Source of the DNA: Bacteroidales bacterium UBA4866
Lineage (GTDB): Bacteria > Bacteroidota > Bacteroidia > Bacteroidales > P3
Length of the DNA stretch: 21,996 bases
Reading direction: 5' to 3'
Assembly (NCBI GenBank): GCA_002399565.1
Contig: DHDW01000049.1
Span: 15,742 to 37,737, forward strand
The notes under the pieces were generated by a model, which was given only the letters and a program-made list of their open reading frames with translations, had not been told where the DNA came from and ran no database searches. Numbering within the stretch: the first letter of the stretch is position 1; each line of letters starts with the position of its first letter. Shown here one piece after another: positions 7,632-15,200 of the stretch. Both the position numbers and the translations under genes were made by a program.

Positions 7632-8024
7632 TTAATTATTAATTTTTTCGTAATTTACTGGAATAATTCCTTCCACCAATTCACCATCTTTAATATACTT
7701 ATCGATGATTTCATCAGCTTTTTTAAGATCTACATAGCCAAAAACAATTGGCTCTTTACCTGGTAGAGTTACTTCAATTGTTGGTTCTGCATGACAATAT
7801 CCCATACATCCAGTTTGAGTAAAGACAACATCCATTCCTCTCTTTTCTGTTTCAGACATCATATAGTCCATAACATTTTTTGCTCCAGCTGCAATTCCAC
7901 AAGTAGCCATTGCAATTTTAACCTGAACTAAGCCTTCGGCTGTTCCTTTAGCACGCGTATCAATTTTTTCTTGAACGCTTTGCTTCATAGCTTTTAAGTC
8001 AGCTAACGATTTGATTTTAGTCAT
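7632..8024 (-). CDS. hndB: hydrogenase-associated (2Fe-2S) thioredoxin-like ferredoxin subunit, HndB-like
   Basis: A 130-residue protein of the thioredoxin-like ferredoxin family, the small HndB component of tetrameric NADP-reducing [FeFe] hydrogenases. An N-terminal helix (SLADLKAMKQSVQEKI) is followed by MATCGIAAGAKNV (C42), then TQTGCMGYCHAEP with C73 and C77, and EVTLPGKEPIVFGYV. Only three cysteines are present. The CGIAAGA form without a fourth cysteine is, from memory, common in this subfamily, so the cluster may use a different fourth ligand or be absent. It is the first gene of the operon, just behind the promoter, with an AAGGAG ribosome site and 39 bp before hndC. Gene order here is B-C-D-A, unlike the A-B-C-D order of Desulfovibrio hnd. 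Confidence 0.82.
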   Translation of the reverse strand: MTKIKSLADLKAMKQSVQEKIDTRAKGTAEGLVQVKIAMATCGIAAGAKNVMDYMMSETEKRGMDVVFTQTGCMGYCHAEPTIEVTLPGKEPIVFGYVDLKKADEIIDKYIKDGELVEGIIPVNYEKINN

Positions 8025-8034
8025 ATTAATTATT

Positions 8035-8040
8035 CTCCTT
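8035..8040 (-). promoter_or_regulatory. Shine-Dalgarno (AAGGAG) of hndB
   Basis: On the minus strand AAGGAG stands 10 bases before the ATG of hndB and supports that start codon. It pairs with the hndC site as one of two good Shine-Dalgarno sequences in a genome segment that otherwise lacks them. Confidence 0.7.
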
Positions 8041-8104
8041 ATTTTGATTTATAACGAATTTGTTCTCTACCAAATAATGAAATTATAGCTTGAATTTCAA
8101 TTTG

Positions 8105-8136
8105 CAAAGATATATTATATTTCTCAAATGCTCAAA
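8105..8136 (-). promoter_or_regulatory. Bacteroidota-type promoter of the hnd operon
   Basis: On the minus strand TTTG (8136-8133), exactly 20 bases, then TATCTTTG (8112-8105), which matches the primary sigma (ABfr-type) consensus TTTG-N19-21-TAnnTTTG. Transcription would start near 8098, leaving a leader of about 75 bases before hndB. The T/A-rich spacer holds another TTTG that is out of register. Confidence 0.8.
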
Positions 8137-8145
8137 CAATTAGAT

Positions 8146-8188
8146 GAAAAAATAAAAAATAAAAAACTCTGTCTCTAATTGTCAGACT
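8146..8188 (-). terminator. possible terminator of glnN
   Basis: Read on the minus strand, a short weak stem (GTCT at 8187-8184 with AGAC at 8174-8171) is followed by a very T-rich run, TTTTTTATTTTTTATTTTTT (8166-8147). The T-run is strong but the stem is only four base pairs, so this is tentative. It sits between the glnN stop and the hnd promoter. Confidence 0.35.
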
Positions 8189-8241
8189 ACTTATAGCAGG
8201 AACCACATTAAATTGGCAAAAAACAAAAGAATAATTGGAAA

Positions 8242-10431
8242 TTATTTTGCAAACAATAGTTCTCTATATTTTGGCAATGGCCATATTTCATTATCAATCT
8301 CCATTTCCAAATTATCAACACATTCTCTTATTGTTTCTAAATATGGCTTAACATTATTGGAATAAGCAAAAGCTTTTTCTTGCATATTTGTTATCCTATT
8401 TGCAATTTTCCTTTCATTGGTCATTTCCTTAACTTGCAATTTTATCTCCGAAACATATTTAGATATTTCTTTAACCAATTGCTTTCTTGCAAAAGACAAT
8501 TCTTCATATTCTTCCTTCCCGAATATTTGTTTTAGTCCAATTAGGTTTTCAAGCAAACGATTTTGATAAGTAACTGCAATAGGCACTATATGATTAATGG
8601 TCAAATCTCCCAAAACCCTACTTTCAATCTGTATTTTCTTCACAAACTTCTCCAGCTCAACCTCAATCCTACTCTTTAACTCTGTTTCATTAAATACTCC
8701 CTCTCCAATAAATACTTCTTTAGCTGATTCTGATTCATATTTCAATAATGCCTCTGGCACAGATTCAATATTTGTTAAACCTCTTTTCTTTGCTTCCTTT
8801 GACCAATTATCAGAATATCCATCTCCCTCAAAACAAATTGGTTTGGATTCTTTTATCATTTTCTTAAGCACCTTAAAAATTGCTTCATCCTTACCAACTC
8901 CCTTATCCATCAACAAATCAACATCCTTCTTAAATTGATTTAATTGATGAGCCATAGCAGCATTGATTGCAATCATTGGAGCAGCACAATTGGATGAAGA
9001 GCCTGCTGCACGAAACTCAAATCTATTACCTGTAAAGGCAAAAGGCGATGTTCTATTCCTATCAGTATTATCCAATAAGATTTCTGGAATACGTCCAATA
9101 CCTAACTTTAAAGCAGTCTTTTGCTCAGCTGTCATTTTCTTTTCACCAACTTTCTCTTCTAAGGATTCCAACATATTGGTTAAATATTTTCCCAAGAAAA
9201 CCGAAAGAATCAATGGAGGAGCCTCATTTGCTCCCAATCTATAGGAATTGGATGCACTAACTATTGAAGCCCTTAAAATATCTTGATTCTTATACACCAT
9301 CATTACAGTATTGACAATAAAAGTAAGAAACAGCATATTTGCTTTTGGGTTCTTTCCTGGTGCAAAAAGATTTACTCCAGTATCTGTTTGCAAAGACCAG
9401 TTATTATGTTTCCCTGAGCCATTAATTCCACTAAAAGGTTTTTCGTGGAAAAGAACATTAAAATTATGTTTATTGGCAATCCTTTTCATCAAATCCATCA
9501 CCAATTGATTATGATCGTTTGATAAGTTAGCATCTTCAAAGATTGGAGCTAATTCAAATTGATTGGGAGCAACCTCATTATGACAGGTTTTGATAGGAAT
9601 ACCTAGTTTATGACACTCAATTTCCAAATCCTTCATAAAACATATTACCCTTTGAGGTATTGAACCAAAATAATGATCATCCAATTGTTGATCCTTTGCA
9701 GAAGAATGCCCCATAAGTGTTCTTCCTGTCAAACAAAGATCAGGTCTTGCATTATATAAAGCACTATCAACCAAAAAATATTCTTGCTCCCATCCCAAAT
9801 TAACAGAAATCTTATTAATATTCTTATCAAACAATCTTGCTACCTCAGTTGCAGCCTTATCAACAGCATTCAGAGCTTTCAAAAGAGGAGTTTTGTAGTC
9901 AAGAGCATCACCTGTATAGGAGACAAAAATTGTTGGGATACAAAGCGTTTCATCCACAATAAAGGCAGGAGAAGAAACATCCCAAGCAGTATATCCTCGT
10001 GCCTCAAAAGTATTTCTTATCCCACCATTAGGAAAAGAAGAAGCATCAGGTTCCTGTTGCACTAACAACTTCCCTGAAAACCTTTCAATAACATCTCCCT
10101 GACTACTAAAATCTATAAAGCCATCATGCTTCTCAGCAGTACCATCAGTTAAGGGCTGAAACCAATGAGTATAGTGAGTTACACCAAAGCCCTTAGCCCA
10201 ACTCCTCATTGCATTAGCAATTAAATCGGCCTTATCTCTCGAAATAGGTTTACCATTTTCCGATGCTTCAACAACAGCCGTATAAGCCTCTTTAGGCAAA
10301 TATTCCTGCATAGTTTTCTTATCAAAAACCAAAGAAGAATAATAATCTGAAAGGTTTTTAGAAGGTAAATTAACTTCAATAGGCTTACGATTCATAAGCT
10401 CTTTAAGTGCAAAAAAACGCATTTTTGACAT
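8242..10431 (-). CDS. glnN: glutamine synthetase type III
   Basis: A 729-residue glutamine synthetase of the long GSIII class, which joins ammonium to glutamate with ATP in the cytosol. GSIII subunits are usually about 700-730 residues, so this is full length. Motifs seen: the GSIII-specific N-terminal part with GFGVTHYTHWFQPLTD (81-96) and DASSFPNGGIR (129-139); the catalytic GWEQEYFLVD (213-222); CHNEVAPNQFELAP (283-296); the ATP-site GINGSGKHNNWS (335-346); and NRTSPFAFTGNRFEFRAAGSS later on. The C-terminal ~170 residues are the helical extension typical of GSIII. The second in-frame ATG is only three codons in, so the start is uncertain by that much. The gene is monocistronic by spacing. 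Upstream lie a -7-like TATTTTTG, two C/G-runs and the second palindrome array. Confidence 0.96.
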   Translation of the reverse strand: MSKMRFFALKELMNRKPIEVNLPSKNLSDYYSSLVFDKKTMQEYLPKEAYTAVVEASENGKPISRDKADLIANAMRSWAKGFGVTHYTHWFQPLTDGTAEKHDGFIDFSSQGDVIERFSGKLLVQQEPDASSFPNGGIRNTFEARGYTAWDVSSPAFIVDETLCIPTIFVSYTGDALDYKTPLLKALNAVDKAATEVARLFDKNINKISVNLGWEQEYFLVDSALYNARPDLCLTGRTLMGHSSAKDQQLDDHYFGSIPQRVICFMKDLEIECHKLGIPIKTCHNEVAPNQFELAPIFEDANLSNDHNQLVMDLMKRIANKHNFNVLFHEKPFSGINGSGKHNNWSLQTDTGVNLFAPGKNPKANMLFLTFIVNTVMMVYKNQDILRASIVSASNSYRLGANEAPPLILSVFLGKYLTNMLESLEEKVGEKKMTAEQKTALKLGIGRIPEILLDNTDRNRTSPFAFTGNRFEFRAAGSSSNCAAPMIAINAAMAHQLNQFKKDVDLLMDKGVGKDEAIFKVLKKMIKESKPICFEGDGYSDNWSKEAKKRGLTNIESVPEALLKYESESAKEVFIGEGVFNETELKSRIEVELEKFVKKIQIESRVLGDLTINHIVPIAVTYQNRLLENLIGLKQIFGKEEYEELSFARKQLVKEISKYVSEIKLQVKEMTNERKIANRITNMQEKAFAYSNNVKPYLETIRECVDNLEMEIDNEIWPLPKYRELLFAK

Positions 10432-10460
10432 ATGGGTATAAAATTATAGGGTTTGTTTTG

Positions 10461-10491
10461 CAAAAATACTATTTTTTCGATATCACCCCCC
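10461..10491 (-). promoter_or_regulatory. candidate glnN promoter with G-run in place of the -33 box
   Basis: On the minus strand TATTTTTG (10468-10461) fits the -7 consensus TAnnTTTG and would give a leader of about 20 bases. No TTTG occurs at the -33 distance. Instead an AGGGGGG run lies there (G6 at 10491-10486). A second G5 run lies at 10543-10539, 53 bp further up. This could mean activator-dependent control, but that is inference. Confidence 0.4.
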
Positions 10492-10690
10492 TATTTTAAG
10501 AGAGTATTTTCAAATATTAATACACTTTTTTCAGGATACCCCCTTAAAAATATAGACCAGCACTTAAAAAACTACATTATAATAATCTCATTTTTTTCGA
10601 AGAAAATGAATTTCAATATTCAAAGTTTCTAAAAAAATTACATTATTAATTAAAGCATCAACACCCTAAAATCAAAGAAACTCAATCACC

Positions 10691-10925
10691 ATATCTTTGA
10701 TATTAGAATTGCATTATAGTTATAACGCATATTGCATTATAGTTATAACGTGATATGCATTATAGTTATAACGCATATTGCATTATAACTGTAATGCTAT
10801 CCACAAATCGCCGATTTACTACCACCAAATCGCCGATTCTATATTACTAAATCGCCAATTCTATATCACCAAATCGCCAATTCACCACCACCAAATTAGT
10901 TATTTCCATCATCACTATTGCAATA
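10691..10925. repeat. phased array of about 11 short palindromes, 22-23 bp apart (array 2)
   Basis: Dyad centres fall at about 10697, 10719.5, 10742.5, 10765.5, 10788.5, 10811, 10833, 10855, 10877, 10899 and 10920.5, with steps of 21.5-23 bp. Member 1 is ATATCTTTGATAT. Members 2-4 are GCATTATAGTTATAACG, exactly 23 bp apart. Member 5 is the related GCATTATAACTGTAATGC. Members 6-9 are AAATCGCCGATTT or the decayed AAATCGCCAATT, exactly 22 bp apart. Member 10 is AAATTAGTTATTT. Member 11 is TATTGCAATA. The region lies between the divergent glnN and HU-related genes. Spacers in the 22-bp block are C/A-rich (ACCACC, ATATCACC). It could be a tandem minisatellite, an operator cluster, or both. I see no gene in it. 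Confidence 0.88.
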
Positions 10926-10992
10926 AAGAGAATATTAAAACGTTAGAAATTAAGTTGAAAATAATAATTCTTTACCTTAAAAATTAAATGTT

Positions 10993-11415
10993 ATGACAAT
11001 GCTTGTTATTCGTGTTTTGCGTAAAATTTCAGTAGGACCCAATAAAGGAATGAAATTTTTACTTCGCCCCAAAAGGAGAAAAACCATTGGATTTGAGGAG
11101 TTGGCAAAAAGAATTCAAGCCCATTGCTCACTAACAAAAGCCGATGCCTATGCTGCCATGTTGCAGATGGAGGAAGAAATTTTTGCAGAACTTATGGAAG
11201 GAAATTCAGTAAAACTTGGTTCACTTGGAACCCTTACTCCAGTGTTTAATGCTAAGGCTGTGAGCACCTTAGAGGAAGCTAACGAGAAAACAATCACTCG
11301 AAAATTCTTACGATTCACAGCTTCCGAAAAGATAAGAAAAGCCATTAAGAATATCCCCGTTGAACTTGACAAGACCGACCAAATCAAAGGACTGCAACCA
11401 AGTTCTAACAGATAA
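10993..11415 (+). CDS. HU-related DNA-binding protein (Bacteroidota HU family)
   Basis: A 140-residue basic protein of the Bacteroidota HU-related family (TIGR01201/HU-HIG type), a dimeric nucleoid-type DNA binder. After a short N-terminal strand (VIRVLRKISVGPNKGMKFLLRPKRRKT), helices with SLTKADAYAAMLQMEEEIFAELMEG (46-70) lead into the HU-like GNSVKLGSLGTL (70-81) and then an arm region (NEKTITRKFLRFTASEKIRKAI, 98-119). It is longer than classical HU (about 90 residues) by an N-terminal extension and a polar tail. The ATG at 10993 is chosen, and another in-frame ATG two codons on is also possible. No Shine-Dalgarno or clear promoter is seen. It stands alone on the plus strand, immediately beside the phased palindrome array. 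Confidence 0.85.
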   Translation: MTMLVIRVLRKISVGPNKGMKFLLRPKRRKTIGFEELAKRIQAHCSLTKADAYAAMLQMEEEIFAELMEGNSVKLGSLGTLTPVFNAKAVSTLEEANEKTITRKFLRFTASEKIRKAIKNIPVELDKTDQIKGLQPSSNR

Positions 11416-11492
11416 TTGTTTGCAAAAAAGGTTCTTGTTTGTTTGCAATTAAAAGAAAGATGCAGAAGATTATACCTATTTATTAAATGATA

Positions 11493-11798
11493 TTATAAGA
11501 TTATCAAACAAAGAATTTGACAAATTGCCAAAAACAATAACAACAATTGAAACTTAATTTCTTTATTTCTTATGGTTAAAAAAGACAATAAAACAGACAA
11601 TAAAATCATAATAGCGTTAAATAAAACAAAAGTAAATTTACTGTAATATGCCCAACCTCCCTTATCAACCACTTCTGAACCAAAAGGATAATCTTCAGGA
11701 TTTAAACAGAAATTAATCAAATCTAAACTACATAATACAAGTATAAAACCAACAATTAACAATATAAAAACTTTTATCGCTATTTGGATTCCTTTCAT
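11493..11798 (-). CDS. small three-helix membrane protein, unknown
   Basis: A 101-residue protein that I do not recognise. Three hydrophobic stretches are visible: about 8-30 (VFILLIVGFILVLCSL), 54-77 (FTFVLFNAIMILLSVLLSFL) and 84-101, which runs to the C-terminus. A polar loop of about 20 residues (PEDYPFGSEVVDKGGWAYYSK) lies between the first two. It is likely an integral inner-membrane protein. It is alone on the minus strand, convergent with the HU-related gene, and preceded by a -7-like element and an A/T-rich leader, which supports its being a real gene. Codon use looks like the surroundings. No function is proposed. Confidence 0.6.
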   Translation of the reverse strand: MKGIQIAIKVFILLIVGFILVLCSLDLINFCLNPEDYPFGSEVVDKGGWAYYSKFTFVLFNAIMILLSVLLSFLTIRNKEIKFQLLLLFLAICQILCLIIL

Positions 11799-11842
11799 AT
11801 TTATTGCAATTATTATTTTACTTTTTCTTTTCTTTCAGAGTA

Positions 11843-11850
11843 CAAAGGTA
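11843..11850 (-). promoter_or_regulatory. candidate -7 box of the small membrane protein gene
   Basis: On the minus strand TACCTTTG matches TAnnTTTG and lies about 45 bases before the start codon. No good TTTG occurs at the usual -33 distance; the nearest TTTG is only 13 bases upstream. The call is tentative. Confidence 0.4.
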
Positions 11851-11901
11851 AGAAATTATTTTACAAATAAGTTAAATATCCACTTAAAAGAATAAAATAT
11901 T

Positions 11902-11943
11902 GAAAACAAAAAGAGCATAATTGAAAATTCAACTACGCTCTTT
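11902..11943 (-). terminator. strong terminator of the rpl-rpo-DUF3467 operon
   Basis: On the minus strand AAAGAGC (11943-11937) begins a hairpin that pairs along its full length with the other arm ending GCTCTTT (11916-11910). The tip is TTGA-ATTT-TCAA. Two positions that are A-C mismatches on the plus strand become G-U pairs in the minus-strand RNA, so it is a continuous stem only in that direction. A TTTTTGTTTT tract follows. It lies 24 bp past the DUF3467 stop. Confidence 0.88.
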
Positions 11944-11967
11944 CTATTATTTATAGATAAAAAGTTT

Positions 11968-12267
11968 TTATGCTTTCCCCATTGGATTCATTTGATATGG
12001 AATAGCTTGATCAGGTTCTGTAATTACTCCATTTTGTTGCTCGTACTTATCAATATTCTCTTTCAATGCATAAAGAAATCTCTTTGCATGTTGAGGAGAA
12101 AGTATTGCACGAGAGCGAACTTGTGCCTTTGGAACGCCTGGCAAAACTTGAATGAAATCAATAATAAACTCTGTTGAGGAATGAGTTATTAGTTGTAGGT
12201 TAGTGTAAATTCCTGGTGCTACTTCAACAGGTAATTCGATGTCCATTTTTTGTTCTTTATTTTCCAT
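11968..12267 (-). CDS. DUF3467 family protein
   Basis: A 99-residue protein of the DUF3467 family, a small soluble protein very often found directly after rpoC in Bacteroidota. Visible family features are VAPGIYTNLQLITHSSTEFIIDFIQVLPG (17-45), the conserved AQVRSRAILSPQHAKRFLYALKENI (48-72) and a Pro/Met-rich tail. There is no signal peptide or membrane segment. The function is not established. Its steady place behind rpoC suggests, as inference, a role tied to RNA polymerase or simply a shared transcript. It starts 18 bp after the rpoC stop and is the last gene before the operon terminator. Confidence 0.88.
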   Translation of the reverse strand: MENKEQKMDIELPVEVAPGIYTNLQLITHSSTEFIIDFIQVLPGVPKAQVRSRAILSPQHAKRFLYALKENIDKYEQQNGVITEPDQAIPYQMNPMGKA

Positions 12268-12285
12268 TTCAATCTTGTTTATTAT

Positions 12286-15200
12286 CTATTCTTCTTTTGC
12301 TTTTCTTCCTCTTTTTGAAGGGGCATTTTGTGCAATTAGTTCTTCCAATTGTTGTTTGTTGGCAACGAAAGCACTTCTATATTCTTTCAAACCTGTTCCT
12401 GCTGGAATTAAATGTCCAACTAAAACGTTTTCTTTCAAACCTAACAGGTCATCTTGTTTAGCATTGATTGCTGCATCGGTAAGAACTTTTGTTGTTTCTT
12501 GGAATGAAGCTGCTGACAAATAACTCTTAGTTTGTAGAGAGGCTCTCGTTATACCTTGAAGAATTTGACGTGCTGTTGCTGGTTGTGCATCACGTGCAAC
12601 TATTTGAGCTTTATCCTTACGTTTTAGGGAAGAATTTTCATCTCTTAGTTTTCTTGCACTTATGATTTGTCCATTAACATACAATTCGCTATCTCCTTGG
12701 TCTTCGATAACCTTCATGCCAAATATATTATCATTTTGTTCGTTGAAGTCAAGCTTGTTTGCAATTTCTCCTTCAAGGAAATTTGTATCGCCTGGATCAT
12801 CAATTTCAACTTTACGCATCATTTGACGTACAATTACTTCAAAGTGCTTATCATTAATTTTTACCCCTTGTAAACGGTAAACTTCTTGAACTTCATTAAC
12901 AATATATTCTTGAACTCTCATTGGTCCTTTTACGGCAAGAATATCTGCTGGTGTGATTGCTCCTTCGCAAAGTGGAGCTCCTGCTTTCACAAAGTCATTT
13001 TCTTGTGCAAGAATTTGCTTTGAAGTAGAAACAAGATAATTACGTGTTTCTCCAGTTTTGCTTGTGATTACAATTTCACGATTTCCTCTCTTAAGTTTTT
13101 TATTGAATGAAACAACCCCATCAATTTCTGCAACAACTGCAGGGTCAGAAGGGTTTCTTGCTTCAAACAATTCTGTTACTCTTGGAAGACCTCCAGTGAT
13201 ATCTCCTGCTTTTCCAAATGAACGAGGGATTTTAACTAAGGTGTCTCCTGCCTTAAGCTTTTGTCCATCTTCAACCATTAAGTGAGCTCCAACTGGAATA
13301 TCGTATACCTTAAGTATTTCTCCAGTTGAATTAACTATACATATTGCTGGATTTTTAGCTTTTTGACGAGATTCAATAATTACTTTATCTTGAAGTCCTG
13401 TTTGGTCATCGGATTCAACTCTAAAGGTAATACCTTCAATAATACTTTCATATGACACCTTTCCTGTAACTTCTGTAATAATAACTGCATTATATGGATC
13501 CCATTCAACAATCAAATCGCCTTTCTTAACTTGAGTTTTGCTGCTATAATATAGTTTTGCTCCATAAGGAATATATCCTGAAGCTAATATTGAATCAGTA
13601 TTTTCATCAATTATTCTATATTCAGCAGAACGTCCAATAACAACTTGACAATCTTCTTTATCTGGAGATTTATAATCAACTGAACGCAACTCATCAATTA
13701 TTAGTAAACCATCATATTTAGCAATAATTCTTGAGCTTGTTCCGATATTTCCTCCAGCAACCCCCCCAACGTGGAAGGTACGAAGTGTTAACTGTGTTCC
13801 TGGTTCTCCAATTGATTGTGCGGCAATAACTCCAACAGCTTCTCCCTTTTGAACCATTCTTCCGTAAGCTAAGTTACGTCCATAACATTTTGCACAAACT
13901 CCATGTTTAGATTCACAAGTTAATACTGAACGAATTTCTACCTCTTCAATAGGAGAATCTTCAATTTCTCTACAGATTTCTTCTGTTAGTTCCTCTCCTG
14001 CACGAGCAATTATTTTTCCTGTTTGAGGATGAACAATGTCATGAAGAGTTACTCTACCTAAAATTCTATCGTAAAGAGTTTGAACAATTTCTTCATTTTT
14101 CTTTAGAGCTGTTGTTGGAATTCCTCTTAGAGTTCCACAGTCTTCATCAGAAATAATAACATCTTGAGCCACATCAACCAAACGACGTGTTAAGTATCCT
14201 GCGTCAGCAGTTTTCAAAGCAGTATCGGCCAAACCCTTACGAGCACCGTGAGTTGAAATAAAGTATTCCAAAACGCTTAGACCTTCTTTGAAGTTTGACA
14301 CAATTGGGTTTTCAATAATTTCAGCTCCTGTTGCACCTGACTTTTGAGGTTTAGCCATCAGTCCACGCATACCAGAAAGCTGACGAATTTGTTCTTTAGA
14401 TCCACGAGCACCTGAGTCCAACATCATGTAAACTGGGTTGAAACCTTGTCTGTCTTTAGCAACCTGTTTCATTACAACATTGGTCAAGTCTCTGTTAGTA
14501 TTTGTCCAAACGTCAATAATTTGATTATATCTTTCATTGTTGGTGATAAGCCCCATTTGGTAGTTTAATACAACATCATCAACTTCTTTGTTAGCTTTTT
14601 CAATAAGAACTGCCTTCTCTTCTGGAATAATAACATCTCCCAAATTAAATGATAGTCCTCCCCTAAACGCCATTCTATATCCTAAGTTTTTGATATCATC
14701 AAGGAATTGAGCAGTTTTTTGAGTTCCACAAACTTTTAGAATGTCTCCAAGAATATCCCTAAGAATTGTTTTCTTCAAAACTTGATTAACATAACCATAT
14801 TCTTCTGGAATAACCATATTCAATAATACTCTACCTACAGTAGTTTCAATTCTTTCTGTTTTTTGCTGCCCATCCTTAACAAAGGATCTTCTAAGCTTTA
14901 TGTTAGCATGCAAATCAACAGCACCTTCATTATAAGCAATTTGAACTTCTTCTGGAGAATAAAATACTTTTCCTTCACCTTTCATCTTTCTGTCAGAATC
15001 AGATACTCTTGCTTTGGTCATATAATATAGACCAAGAACCATATCTTGAGAAGGGACAGTTATTGGAGCTCCATTTGCAGGGTTAAGAATATTATGTGAT
15101 GCAAGCATAAGAAGTTGAGCTTCCAAAACAGCTGCATTTCCAAGAGGAACGTGAACAGCCATTTGGTCTCCATCAAAGTCAGCATTGAAAGCAGCACAAA

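Noticed and set aside
10778..10987. 69-residue open frame with repeated SPIxxHQI-like peptides
   Set aside because: The peptide repeats arise from translating the 22-bp palindrome array. There is no homology, start signal or plausible composition for a real protein.
11416..11448. TTGTTTGCAA direct repeats as an att site or terminator
   Set aside because: Two 10-bp A/T-rich copies 13 bp apart, with no integrase, tRNA or U-tract hairpin nearby. Not more than chance would allow.
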